From Bacteroidales bacterium (GTDB taxonomy: Bacteria > Bacteroidota > Bacteroidia > Bacteroidales > UBA932): DNA of 64,000 nucleotides. Location of the stretch: assembly GCA_015060405.1 (NCBI GenBank), contig SUYN01000013.1, positions 1 through 64,000 on the forward strand, read 5' to 3'. The number at the start of each line of letters is the position of its first letter. Positions within the stretch are counted from its first letter, which is position 1. This document shows positions 25,573 through 34,492 of this stretch, piece by piece. Both the position numbers and the translations under genes were made by a program. The notes beneath the pieces are model-generated. The model was not told where the DNA came from. It saw only the letters and a program-made list of their open reading frames with translations, and did not search any database.

Positions 25573-27390
25573 CTACAAAGGCATCGTCTTGGCGCGGAGC
25601 CAGGCGGCGATTTCTGGAGGGAGCTGGGGGGCAAGGGTTCTGTAGACCTTCTCGTTGTAGGCGTTCAGCCAGGCGAGGGCTTCGGGGCCGAGGAGTTCCG
25701 GAATGACTGCCGAGGTGTCGAAATGACAGCAGGTGAGGGTCTCGAAATCGAGCCAGTCTCCGAATTCGCTTGTGCCGGCCTCGCGGCAGAGGACTATGTT
25801 CTCGTGACGGATGCCGTGCATGCCTTCCCTATATAGTCCCGGTTCGTTTGATGTGACCATTCCCGGGAGAAGCGGCTGAGGGTTGTACTGATACCTTATG
25901 GACTGCGGGCCTTCATGGACGCAGAGATAGTAGCCTATGCCGTGGCCGGTGCCATGGCCGAAGTTGCGTCTCGCCTTCCATAGAGGCATCCTTGCCAGCG
26001 CGTCGATCTGACAGCCCGCCGTTCCGCGCGGGAAGACCGCCATGGAAAGGTCTATCATACCCTTGAGGACAAGGGTGTAGTCCTCCTTTTCCAGATCTGT
26101 ACATTCCCCCATCGGCACTGTCCTGGTTATGTCTGTAGTGCCTGTGAGGTACTGCCCGCCGGAGTCTACGAGATAGAGTCCGTACGGGCGTATGACTGAG
26201 GATCCCTCCATCGGGGTCGAGTAGTGAGGAAGGGCTGCAGCCGGGCCATAGGCCGATATGTTTTCAAAACTGTTGCCCCTATATCCCGGGATGGCCGCTC
26301 TGAAGGAGGTCAGCTTCTCGGAAGCTTCCCACTCGTCCACCTCCCTTCCAGAGGCCACCTCCTGCTCCAGCCAGTAGAGGAACTGCTCCACCGCAAGGCC
26401 GTCTTCGATGTATGTCTGACGGAGATGTCCGATCTCTGACGGAGTCTTCACGGCCTTTTCGAGAATGACCGGAGAGGTGCCGCAGACTATTGAGTCAGCC
26501 GGGAAACAATCGGTTATATATTTATATATATGATGATTCAGGGTCGAGGGATCCACGAATATCTTTCCCAAGGTCTCATCCGATCCGGAATCGGACAGGG
26601 CGAAGAACACGGCATCGTAGTCCTCCACATCCACGCGGTCCATGCTCAGTTCGCTGAAGCTGTCCACCGTGTCCGGATCCGCTGCACAGCCTGATGAATG
26701 CTTGTCCACGAACCATTTCACATAATCCTGGGAGACAAGAAGATAGGAAATCACCAGCGGATTGTATTCTATGTCCGAGCCCCTCACATTAAGGATCCAT
26801 GCGATCTCGTCAAGCGAAGAAAGAAGCACCTTGTCATAGCCCTGGATGAGCATCCACTTCCTCAGCCACGAGATCTTGTCTATGCGCTGGACACCTCCGA
26901 AACACTCCACATCGAGGGTCATCACAGGACTGACAGGAATCTGAGGCCTGTCCTCCCAGAGCTCCTGAAGAAGGTCGGGGACATCTACGACATGGCCTCC
27001 CTCGGCCAAGGCGGCCTCCATGTCTTCAACTGCGCTTACGCTCTGGCACAGACCGTCCACAGCAACGACCTTCGCATTGGAAGAGAGCCACTCCGGAATG
27101 CCGACAGCTCCGGGAACCCTTGTCTTATGCAGTTCCACACCGGTTCCGTCCAGCTGCGAAAGAGCCTGGATGAAATAGCGCGAGTCTGTCCATAACCCCG
27201 CATGGTCAGCCGTGACCACCACATCTGCGGCCTCACCCGTAAAGCCGGTAAGCCATTCCACCTGTTTCCATCTTGCTGCCGGGTACTCGCTGGAATGCGG
27301 ATCCGAGCCTGAAAGCACGACTGCATCCCATCCTTTTTCCTCCATCAGTCTCCGCAGAGCTGCGATTCTTTCGATATATTGAATTTTCAT
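25573..27390 (-). CDS. Xaa-Pro aminopeptidase (M24B, long form)
   Basis: A 605-residue metallopeptidase that removes an N-terminal residue before proline. Two creatinase-type N-terminal domains (about residues 1-150 and 160-305) precede the catalytic pita-bread domain, with metal ligands in LYLVDSGGQYLTGTTDITRT, FGHGTGHGIGYYLCVHEGPQ and NEPGLYREGMHGIRHENI; a C-terminal extension of about 60 residues follows. This is the three-domain form also seen in eukaryotic cytosolic APP. The ATG at 27390 is preferred to an in-frame start six codons upstream. Confidence 0.93.
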   Translation of the reverse strand: MKIQYIERIAALRRLMEEKGWDAVVLSGSDPHSSEYPAARWKQVEWLTGFTGEAADVVVTADHAGLWTDSRYFIQALSQLDGTGVELHKTRVPGAVGIPEWLSSNAKVVAVDGLCQSVSAVEDMEAALAEGGHVVDVPDLLQELWEDRPQIPVSPVMTLDVECFGGVQRIDKISWLRKWMLIQGYDKVLLSSLDEIAWILNVRGSDIEYNPLVISYLLVSQDYVKWFVDKHSSGCAADPDTVDSFSELSMDRVDVEDYDAVFFALSDSGSDETLGKIFVDPSTLNHHIYKYITDCFPADSIVCGTSPVILEKAVKTPSEIGHLRQTYIEDGLAVEQFLYWLEQEVASGREVDEWEASEKLTSFRAAIPGYRGNSFENISAYGPAAALPHYSTPMEGSSVIRPYGLYLVDSGGQYLTGTTDITRTVPMGECTDLEKEDYTLVLKGMIDLSMAVFPRGTAGCQIDALARMPLWKARRNFGHGTGHGIGYYLCVHEGPQSIRYQYNPQPLLPGMVTSNEPGLYREGMHGIRHENIVLCREAGTSEFGDWLDFETLTCCHFDTSAVIPELLGPEALAWLNAYNEKVYRTLAPQLPPEIAAWLRAKTMPL

Positions 27391-27434
27391 GGATATAGGG
27401 ATTATCAACAGGACAAATTTATCTTTTTTTTATA

Positions 27435-27442
27435 TATCTTTG
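27435..27442 (+). promoter_or_regulatory. promoter -7 element for the PspC gene
   Basis: TATCTTTG, exact match, 41 bases before the ATG. Confidence 0.6.
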
Positions 27443-27482
27443 CACGGATCAATGCAAATTCATCAATTATATATTCAACATT

Positions 27483-27671
27483 ATGAGCAACAAAAAATTA
27501 GTAAGAGACATCAGGAACAAGAAACTCGCCGGTGTCTGCGCAGGTGTGGCAAACTATTTCGGACTGGACGTGACTCTCGTCCGCATCATCTGGCTTGTCC
27601 TCGCCCTCATGGGTTCACTCGGATTCTGGCTTTACATCATCCTTCTTCTTGTTCTTCCTAAGTCAGAGTAA
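27483..27671 (+). CDS. PspC-domain small membrane protein
   Basis: A 62-residue protein consisting almost only of a PspC domain: KKLAGVCAGVANYFGLDVTLVRIIWLVLALMG followed by a second hydrophobic helix LGFWLYIILLLVLP. PspC proteins are envelope-stress or membrane-integrity factors; the stand-alone form is common in Bacteroidota and its role is not defined. Its stop codon abuts the stop of hemW on the other strand with no base between. Confidence 0.9.
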   Translation: MSNKKLVRDIRNKKLAGVCAGVANYFGLDVTLVRIIWLVLALMGSLGFWLYIILLLVLPKSE

Positions 27672-28799
27672 TCAGACGATTTCTGATATTATAGAATCAG
27701 AAATGAAGAAACGGTCTTCCGGTATGCGTACATGTCCGTCAGGCAGACGCACCAGAAGGCCGTTCCTTATTGCAGCTGAGACTGCATCAGCCGCTCCGTT
27801 CTCAAGAAGATAAGACTCGTCGATTCCGGCAGAAGTACGGAGTCCGAGCATGATCCTCTCCATTGCAATCTGCTCCTGATCAAGCACTTCCGACCCGCGC
27901 ACGGGGCCTTCTCCTTTCAGATAGGCCTTCAGGTCAGGTTCATTCCAGCTTCTGATATATTTTCCGTCCTCAATGCTGAAGCTATGCGCACCCGGACCAA
28001 GCCCGACATAAGGGAAATGGTTCCAGTAGGAGCTGTTATGCATGGCTTCGTACCCAGGAAGGGCGAAATTCGAGATCTCATAATGATTGTAGCCCGCTGA
28101 CTTCAAGGCCTCGCACAGCATTGCATACTGCCTCTGACACACCTCGTCCGAAGCCTCGCTCCACTTCCCTTCCCCGGCCATACGCGCCAGGGCGCTTCCC
28201 GGCTCTACCGAAAGCTGGTAGGATGATATGTGAGCAGGAAGGGTGCCACGCGCAGATATCTCAAGGGCAGACTTCAAGGTGGTTTCCCATTTTTCCGGAG
28301 ACATCTGGGGCAGCCCGAATATCAGGTCTATGCTGATGTTCTCCACACCGGCATTCTCCAGGATGGAATAGGCCTTGCGGGCAGCCGAGGCATCATGACG
28401 ACGGTTCATCCAACGGAGGATCCCGTCGTCGAACGACTGCACGCCCATGCTTATGCGGTTGACGCCCAGTTCAAGAAGTCCTTCGACATAGGGCTCGCCC
28501 TTCTCCACTATATCATCCGGATTCACTTCCATCGTGAACTCCCTGAACGGCCCGCCTTTTCCACAGTCCTCCAGGACATGAAGGAAGTCCCTGAAAAACA
28601 TAAGGGGCAGCACCGACGGGGTGCCACCTCCTATATATAAAGTATCTGTCTGACCTGTCATTTCTGCAGCTCTGCCCCTAGTCTCGACCTCGAGAGCCCT
28701 TGAATATGCTGTCGCATCGAGACACCTCGGGGCGACCTCCGAATAGAAGTCGCAGTAAGTGCAGAAACTTCTGCAGAATGGTATGTGCAGATATATCAC
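27672..28799 (-). CDS. hemW: radical SAM haem chaperone HemW
   Basis: A 375-residue radical SAM protein, long annotated as oxygen-independent coproporphyrinogen III oxidase but known in this subfamily as a haem-inserting chaperone. The cluster motif CRSFCTYCDF (Cys-x3-Cys-x2-Cys) is at residues 8-15, with IGGGTPSVL and MEVNPDD downstream. It lacks the extra N-terminal extension of true HemN, which favours HemW. The next gene upstream ends 2 bases before this start. Confidence 0.92.
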   Translation of the reverse strand: MIYLHIPFCRSFCTYCDFYSEVAPRCLDATAYSRALEVETRGRAAEMTGQTDTLYIGGGTPSVLPLMFFRDFLHVLEDCGKGGPFREFTMEVNPDDIVEKGEPYVEGLLELGVNRISMGVQSFDDGILRWMNRRHDASAARKAYSILENAGVENISIDLIFGLPQMSPEKWETTLKSALEISARGTLPAHISSYQLSVEPGSALARMAGEGKWSEASDEVCQRQYAMLCEALKSAGYNHYEISNFALPGYEAMHNSSYWNHFPYVGLGPGAHSFSIEDGKYIRSWNEPDLKAYLKGEGPVRGSEVLDQEQIAMERIMLGLRTSAGIDESYLLENGAADAVSAAIRNGLLVRLPDGHVRIPEDRFFISDSIISEIV

Positions 28800-28801
28800 G
28801 G

Positions 28802-29668
28802 TTATCTGAGCATGAGTTCAGCCGAACCGAGAGGGCCCTGTGCCGAATACACCTCAACTGTGTAGATACCCTTCACATATGACGGGATGTCATTGAGGTA
28901 TATGCTCATCTCCACTTCATTTCCCTGATAGTCCACCTCACGTGAAGCAGAGCAGATCATAGGCTCGCCATCCACCTCGAATGTCCTCTGGGTGTCGTTG
29001 GTAAGAAGGATTCCATCCGGATCCTTCACCCTGATGTACACTCTGAAAGGTCCCTTCGGAGCAAGGTCATTCTCGACAAGGCTCAATGTCGTGAGAAGTC
29101 TCACCACCCTGCTGCTGCGGTCTGTGATCTTGTCTGAAGCGTTATATGCCTCTATCCTTATGCCGCGTGCCTTGATCACCGAACCGGCTGCGACCTGACC
29201 TGTAAGATTCTCCACTGTCTTTGTAAGCTCTTCCTGCCTCTTCCTGCTTTCCTCCGCTTCGCGACGCGCAGCTGCCGCGTCAGCAGTGAGCTTCTTGTTG
29301 AGGGTGTTCAGGGAGTCAATCTGCACGATGTAGTTCCTCATTATGCTTCTGAGGGTACCGAGCTCCTTCTCATACTGACGGATCTTGCTTCTGTTGGTAG
29401 CCTCGGTCCTGGTGATCTTTTCAATCAGCATCTGCACTTCAAGGCGTGAAGAATCGAGCTGAAGATTGATCTCGTCATAGTCCGATGACAGGGTCGCATA
29501 GTCATTCTGAAGTGCCACCATCTGCTCGGTAAGCTCCTCCTTCTCGAGAGTGAGTTCCTTGACCAGGGACGATTTCTGATACCACACATAGGCCAGCACT
29601 CCCGCCAGCGCAACAACGACCACAATGAGTGCGATCATTATCTTTTTCAAGTTCTGCTCCATTGCCAT
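28802..29668 (-). CDS. coiled-coil inner-membrane-anchored protein
   Basis: A 288-residue protein with a short cytoplasmic start, one transmembrane helix (IMIALIVVVVALAGVLAYVW), a long coiled coil (about residues 30-150, rich in E, L, Q, R) and a beta-rich C-terminal domain of about 120 residues (IRIEAYNASDKITDRSSRV). The domain would sit in the periplasm. The family seems Bacteroidota-specific; function unknown. The start could also be the ATG two codons on (29662). Shares an operon with hemW (2-base gap). Confidence 0.75.
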   Translation of the reverse strand: MAMEQNLKKIMIALIVVVVALAGVLAYVWYQKSSLVKELTLEKEELTEQMVALQNDYATLSSDYDEINLQLDSSRLEVQMLIEKITRTEATNRSKIRQYEKELGTLRSIMRNYIVQIDSLNTLNKKLTADAAAARREAEESRKRQEELTKTVENLTGQVAAGSVIKARGIRIEAYNASDKITDRSSRVVRLLTTLSLVENDLAPKGPFRVYIRVKDPDGILLTNDTQRTFEVDGEPMICSASREVDYQGNEVEMSIYLNDIPSYVKGIYTVEVYSAQGPLGSAELMLR

Positions 29669-29704
29669 ATTTCTTTATAGTAGTGTTGTATTTTCAATTC
29701 CGGC

Positions 29705-29712
29705 ACAAAGAT
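29705..29712 (-). promoter_or_regulatory. promoter -7 element, coiled-coil protein/hemW operon
   Basis: Minus-strand TATCTTTG (29712 to 29705), about 37 bases before the ATG at 29668. Confidence 0.6.
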
Positions 29713-29733
29713 ACTAAAATATCGGATTTTTCT

Positions 29734-29741
29734 TACCTTTG
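29734..29741 (+). promoter_or_regulatory. promoter -7 element for the gene at 29780
   Basis: TACCTTTG, exact TAnnTTTG match, divergent from the preceding element 22 bases away; 39 bases before the ATG. Confidence 0.6.
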
Positions 29742-29779
29742 CATCACATCAGAGTAATCACTGCAAATATCAGGCTGAC

Positions 29780-30241
29780 ATGAAATATCTCATCAGATCC
29801 GTAAAATACTTCTTTTACTTCGCATTCCTTACCACTGCAATCATCTTCATCCTCATCTTCATCGGCGCCGTCAACGGCGACATCAACGACATCTTCGAGG
29901 GAGGTTACAACGCATTATGGAAGATAGGCCTGTTCTTCGCGGCTGTGGCGGCAGTATATCCGAAACTGGGCTTCATCGTCCGCGACGTAAGCATCGACAG
30001 AGCATGGGACGAGGTCAGCGGCATAGCCAGAGACTATTTCAAGGAAAGACGCTACCAGCTTGAATCCGAAGACGCCGACACTCTGACCTTCAGAAGGAGA
30101 TCCGCAGCTGAAAGGATATCAAGGATGTACGAGGACCGCATCACCTTGAGCAGGACAGAGACAGGCTTCAGGATGGAAGGCCTTAGAAAAGATGTACTCC
30201 TCGCCGCAAGCGGTCTGGAGCACATCCTTATTTCTGATTAA
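29780..30241 (+). CDS. hypothetical membrane protein
   Basis: A 153-residue protein: two N-terminal hydrophobic helices (YFFYFAFLTTAIIFILIFIGAV and ALWKIGLFFAAVAAVYPKLGF) and a soluble C-terminal domain of about 85 residues with alternating polar beta-like strands. I do not recognise the family. It overlaps the convergent cysteine-rich gene by 14 bases. Confidence 0.7.
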   Translation: MKYLIRSVKYFFYFAFLTTAIIFILIFIGAVNGDINDIFEGGYNALWKIGLFFAAVAAVYPKLGFIVRDVSIDRAWDEVSGIARDYFKERRYQLESEDADTLTFRRRSAAERISRMYEDRITLSRTETGFRMEGLRKDVLLAASGLEHILISD

Positions 30242-30821
30242 GCATCTTGGCAGCTTCGTCAAGTGCTTCGTAGAAATCTTCACCGAAATACCTTTCGATA
30301 GGTTCGCGCAGGAACTGGTAGACGCGGACCTTCTCTCTCTTTCCCTTTTCGAAGGCATCCTGGCAGATGTGCCAGCGATGAAGGTTCAGGGCCCGTGTAC
30401 CGTTGCTCAACTGTGTGATCCTTATCGGATAGAGCCAGCAGGAGATCGGCTTCCTGAAATCACCCTTTCCCTGGAACCAGCATCTCTCCATCGAACAGAA
30501 GCAATTGCCTTCCTCATCGAAAAGGGTGTAGGCACATTCCTCACTGCCGGGTACAAGCGGAGTGACCATGTCCCCGTCCATATCTATCTCGAAGAATCCC
30601 TTCTTCTGCACAGCTTCGCGACCCGATGCCTGCATTATCGGTGAAAAGATGTGATAGTTCTTCTCTATCGCTTCAGCCTCACATTCTTCAAGAGGGGCTC
30701 CGCTGTCTCCGATGACGCAGCAGCATCCCTTGCATTTTTCATAGTCACAGGCAAAGTATTCCGTGAGCACTTCCTCCGACACGAGGCAGTCATCGATCTG
30801 AATTATAGTTCCGTGATACAT
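30228..30821 (-). CDS. DUF3109-type cysteine-rich protein
   Basis: A 197-residue soluble protein with the cysteine pattern FACDYEKCKGCCCVIGDSGAPL near the N-terminus and further Cys in CAYT, CFCSMERCW and SCWLYPIRI. This spacing resembles the DUF3109 / YkgJ-like zinc or iron-sulfur binding group common in Bacteroidota. No activity is established for it. The stop of the M16 gene lies 9 bases upstream of the start, so both may be cotranscribed. Confidence 0.8.
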   Translation of the reverse strand: MYHGTIIQIDDCLVSEEVLTEYFACDYEKCKGCCCVIGDSGAPLEECEAEAIEKNYHIFSPIMQASGREAVQKKGFFEIDMDGDMVTPLVPGSEECAYTLFDEEGNCFCSMERCWFQGKGDFRKPISCWLYPIRITQLSNGTRALNLHRWHICQDAFEKGKREKVRVYQFLREPIERYFGEDFYEALDEAAKMLNQK

Positions 30822-30829
30822 CGTATTCC

Positions 30830-33454
30830 TTATTTCCTTGTTACATATTCTACTTTACATCCCTCATCAAGAGAGGCGAGGACAGCCTTGACCTGGGCTG
30901 GCGTCACTGCATCGATCTTGGCCTGATAGTTTGTGGTCCAGTCCTTTCCGTCGATGTATCTTGTCACGATGGCATCGGTCCAGTAGAGAGGATCATTCAT
31001 GTGGATGGTCATCCTGTTCTTCAGGGAAGCCTTGAATATCTTCAGCAGGTCGTCGGTCACCTCCATGTCCTTGAGGTCGGACAGGACTTCGCGGACGTCT
31101 GCCACCAGCTGGAGATGTGTGACCGGCTTCATTCCGTATGCAAATCCTTCTCCCGGAGCTTCCGAAACAGACACCGTCACATTGAACCTTTCCTCTGGAT
31201 AGATGCTGCAGTACCGGGACATGGATGTGTACACTCCCTGTTCACGGAAAGCCTTGACAACATTGTATGACAGGATCTCCGCCGCTATTGAAGAGGCCAT
31301 ATAATTCTCCATCGTCACAGGCATCCTTGTCGACATCCTGACTTCAACTGAGTTCAGGGAGCCCTCGACCGTGTGGGTCGCCAGACTCGAGATCGGCTGA
31401 TAACGCACATCCTGCCTCCTGGACACCACGCTCCGGGTTCCGACACATGCGACATAAGGGATCAGAGTCTTCTTGAGGGCTTCGACATCCAGGTCGCCGA
31501 CGATGACAAGCACTCCATCGTTGACCCTGCCTGATATATCCTTGAAGAAAGCATCCGCCTTGGCTGCAAAGCTGTCAGAGATCTTTCCTTCCATCTTGTA
31601 TGGAGAGTAGACATAGTTCGGACACATGATGTTGTCTATCACAGCCGTCTTTGATGCCATGATGCCCTTAGGGGTCCGCAATGCAAGATCTTCGCATGCC
31701 TTGTAGTAGTCCAGCGGTCCGTCTGCAGCCTCTCTCTTGTTGAGTACGGCCAGCAGCGATTCCATCAGAAGAGGGATGTCATCATCAAGAAGATGCCCGC
31801 TTATGACTGTATTCGACATGTTGACCTGGAAGTCCATTGTCATTCCCTTGAGTTTCAAGGCATCGATAAAATCCGGCGCCTCTGCACCGGCGATGCGGCA
31901 CATCATTGGGAAATCGGATACGAAGGCACCCTCACCCGGCTCAAGGTCAGGAATGGACATGTAGCCTCCGTTCAATGCCAGGGCATAGTAGAGCTGCTTT
32001 CCAAGGTCCATCTTCCTGAACACGACCTTGACATCGTTCGAGAAGGTTATTATGGAGCCCCCTGACAGGTGGTCCTTCTTGACTGACTTCACCTTCAGTT
32101 TAGGCTTCTCCAGGGGCAGTACGGGCATGTCGGTCGCTTCCGTCCTTACATACTGCGCCGTATCCGGCATGTTCCATCCGGCCATGAACACACTGTCAGC
32201 CCTGCATTCGAATCCTGAACAGGTGACCGAGAGATTCTTTTCCACATCAAGAAGTGCGGATGCAAACCCGTTCAGAAGCTTCAGACCTGTCGTGTCAGGG
32301 ATATGCCTGGATGAATGGAAGTCCAGCACCTCACGAGGAGAAGCTAGGGAGGCATTGTTCAGGAAGGATGAGATGCAGCGGTCAACATATTCCGAATTGG
32401 ATGTCGTCCCGGTGCGGCATCCGTCATGAAGGGCATCCATATAGTCCGCTTCTGCAAGGGCATATTCATCCACCGTGACAAAGCCGTTCTTCAGGGCTGA
32501 CATCACGCCTGCAAAGAGGGCCAGAGCCTTTTCGCCATATTCTTTTGCTGTTACAAAGGATATGGTGAAAGTCTCATCCCCGCTGGTGTCGGCCGACTTG
32601 ATGTAGTCATATGAGATGTCTGCCACAGGCATGCCCTGTTCGCGCATCCTGCGCGACAGTCTTTCCGAGGCGATCTGTCCCAAGGAAGTCACATACATCT
32701 CGAAGACAGCCGGATGGATGGTCGTCATCAGTTCCTTGGGAGTCCTCTGCGAGAACCATGTCGCCGAGATCTCCGCAAGAGAGCCGTCGGCATCCTTCAC
32801 TTCATAAGCGACCGGCCTGTCCTTCCATTGATGCTGCTTCCTGTCAGACGAAGGATAGGCGGCAGTCATGTATGAAAGCATCTTCAGCTTGCCGGCCACA
32901 GCCTGCACGTCAATGTCCCCGGACACTATGACCGCCTGATCTTCAGGAACATACCACCTACGGATACAGCTGTCAGAAGAGGTCGAGACCCTGTCCACCA
33001 TATCCATAAGGAGAAGGAGGGTGGAATCCGTCACAGCCTGTCCCCTGCCCACCTGGACATCATTGAAACGAAAGGTGGTCGCATCGGGACTGACGCTGAC
33101 AAAGCCATCTTCTGAGGGAATCGCCCCCTGACGGATGGCGAAGGTCTGTGGAGATGCGTTCCTTATACGAGGAAGTGATGTCAGAGCCGACCGGGCAATG
33201 TCTGTCGGATCCAGAGGATATGTGCACGAGGTGTCTATGCAATTGCCGGTACCTGTCTTCTGTACAAGCGCAAAATCAGCCTGGCCAAGGCTTGCCTTGT
33301 TCGAGACCAGGTAATATGACATGCCGTTGGGCAGGACGCCTTTCACCACCGCCTTGTCCTGGGGGAGAGACGGGATGTCCTGTGCCGGCATGATAATTGA
33401 GAATAACAGCATTGATATCAATGCAACTGACCTTACAAACACCACTTTCATCAT
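30830..33454 (-). CDS. M16-family (insulinase-like) protein without the zinc motif
   Basis: An 874-residue secreted protein with signal peptide VALISMLLFSIIMPAQD. The fold is that of M16 peptidases: VLPNGMSYYLVSNK opens the first domain and inactive-domain features follow (DADGSLAEISATWFS, LVIVGDLDVEALKKTLIPYV). The catalytic HxxEH, expected about 45 residues after the NGM motif, is absent: the sequence there reads CTYPLDPTDIARSALTSLPRI. It is therefore probably not a peptidase, but a structural or partner subunit. Two adjacent ATGs (33454 or 33451) are equally possible starts. Confidence 0.8.
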   Translation of the reverse strand: MMKVVFVRSVALISMLLFSIIMPAQDIPSLPQDKAVVKGVLPNGMSYYLVSNKASLGQADFALVQKTGTGNCIDTSCTYPLDPTDIARSALTSLPRIRNASPQTFAIRQGAIPSEDGFVSVSPDATTFRFNDVQVGRGQAVTDSTLLLLMDMVDRVSTSSDSCIRRWYVPEDQAVIVSGDIDVQAVAGKLKMLSYMTAAYPSSDRKQHQWKDRPVAYEVKDADGSLAEISATWFSQRTPKELMTTIHPAVFEMYVTSLGQIASERLSRRMREQGMPVADISYDYIKSADTSGDETFTISFVTAKEYGEKALALFAGVMSALKNGFVTVDEYALAEADYMDALHDGCRTGTTSNSEYVDRCISSFLNNASLASPREVLDFHSSRHIPDTTGLKLLNGFASALLDVEKNLSVTCSGFECRADSVFMAGWNMPDTAQYVRTEATDMPVLPLEKPKLKVKSVKKDHLSGGSIITFSNDVKVVFRKMDLGKQLYYALALNGGYMSIPDLEPGEGAFVSDFPMMCRIAGAEAPDFIDALKLKGMTMDFQVNMSNTVISGHLLDDDIPLLMESLLAVLNKREAADGPLDYYKACEDLALRTPKGIMASKTAVIDNIMCPNYVYSPYKMEGKISDSFAAKADAFFKDISGRVNDGVLVIVGDLDVEALKKTLIPYVACVGTRSVVSRRQDVRYQPISSLATHTVEGSLNSVEVRMSTRMPVTMENYMASSIAAEILSYNVVKAFREQGVYTSMSRYCSIYPEERFNVTVSVSEAPGEGFAYGMKPVTHLQLVADVREVLSDLKDMEVTDDLLKIFKASLKNRMTIHMNDPLYWTDAIVTRYIDGKDWTTNYQAKIDAVTPAQVKAVLASLDEGCKVEYVTRK

Positions 33455-33472
33455 AATTCCTTTTCTGAGTTG

Positions 33473-33480
33473 CAAAATTA
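33473..33480 (-). promoter_or_regulatory. promoter -7 element for the M16 gene
   Basis: Minus-strand TAATTTTG (33480 to 33473), about 20 bases before the ATG. Confidence 0.6.
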
Positions 33481-33493
33481 AAACAAAAATTCC

Positions 33494-33501
33494 TATTTTT
33501 G
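33494..33501 (+). promoter_or_regulatory. promoter -7 element for the TPR gene
   Basis: TATTTTTG, 47 bases before the ATG at 33548; divergent from the M16 promoter. Confidence 0.6.
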
Positions 33502-33547
33502 CATTTCATGTGGAAATTACTAATATTAACAAATTGATAATACTATT

Positions 33548-34489
33548 ATGAAGAAAATTTTCCTCTTTTTTGCAGCAGTCGTAATGACAGCCGGTGCATT
33601 GTCCGCACAGGATATCAATCAGGCGACAGAGTCTTACAACAATGGTGCTATGGAGCTCCAGATGGGAAACAACGGTGCAGCTCTCGAGTATTTCCAGTCG
33701 GCTCTCACAATGGGTGAAGCTCTTGGAGAAGAGGGAGCAGACCTCGTGGCAAACTGCAAGAAGGCCATCTGCTCGACTAACCTCGCTATGGCAAAGGACC
33801 TTTACAACGCAAAGGATTTCGCCGGTGCTGTAGCAGCCTTCCAGAAGACAAAGGAGATTGCAGAGGGTTATGGCGAAGCTGAGATCGCAGCTGATGCAGC
33901 AGAGCTCATCGGACAGGCGAACCTTCTCAAGCTCAACACAGAAGGTCAGGCTGCCCTCAAGGCAAAGGACTATGCAACTGCAATCACATGCTTCACTCAG
34001 GTTCTCGAGATCGAGCCTGACAATGCAAATGCAGCCCTCCAGCTCGGACAGGCCTACATGAGAGCGAAGAAATATGACGAGTCTCTCGCAGCTCTCGAGG
34101 TTGCAAAGGCTAACGGTCAGGAAACAAATGCAGCAAAGCTCATCTCACAGGTCTACATCCAGAAGGCTCAGGCAGCAAGCAAGGCAAAGAAGTATCAGGA
34201 CGTGATCGACTTCGCGGCAAAGTCTAACGAGGCCCTCGAGAACGGCAACGCCTACAAGCTCACAGCAAGCGCTTACCAGCAGCTAGGAAAGAATGCCGAA
34301 TGCATCGCGGCATACGAGAAGTATCTTGAGCTCACTCCAAAGGCTAAGGACAAGGGCGGTGTGAACTTCACTATCGCAGCTCTTTACCAGCAGGCTGGCG
34401 ACAAGGCTAAGGCTAAGGAATATTATGAGAAGGTCGTAAACGACCCTCAGTACGGTGCATCTGCACAGGAGCAGCTGAAGACCCTCTAA
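33548..34489 (+). CDS. secreted tetratricopeptide-repeat protein
   Basis: A 313-residue protein with a signal peptide (IFLFFAAVVMTAGALSAQ) followed by about six TPR-like helical pairs, for example AALKAKDYATAITCFTQVLEIEPDNANAALQLGQAYMRAKKYDES. TPR arrays mediate protein interactions; a periplasmic scaffold is likely but the partner is unknown. The codon use is strongly biased (AAG, CTC, GCA), suggesting high expression. The U32 gene starts 3 bases later. Confidence 0.88.
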   Translation: MKKIFLFFAAVVMTAGALSAQDINQATESYNNGAMELQMGNNGAALEYFQSALTMGEALGEEGADLVANCKKAICSTNLAMAKDLYNAKDFAGAVAAFQKTKEIAEGYGEAEIAADAAELIGQANLLKLNTEGQAALKAKDYATAITCFTQVLEIEPDNANAALQLGQAYMRAKKYDESLAALEVAKANGQETNAAKLISQVYIQKAQAASKAKKYQDVIDFAAKSNEALENGNAYKLTASAYQQLGKNAECIAAYEKYLELTPKAKDKGGVNFTIAALYQQAGDKAKAKEYYEKVVNDPQYGASAQEQLKTL

Positions 34490-34492
34490 CAT

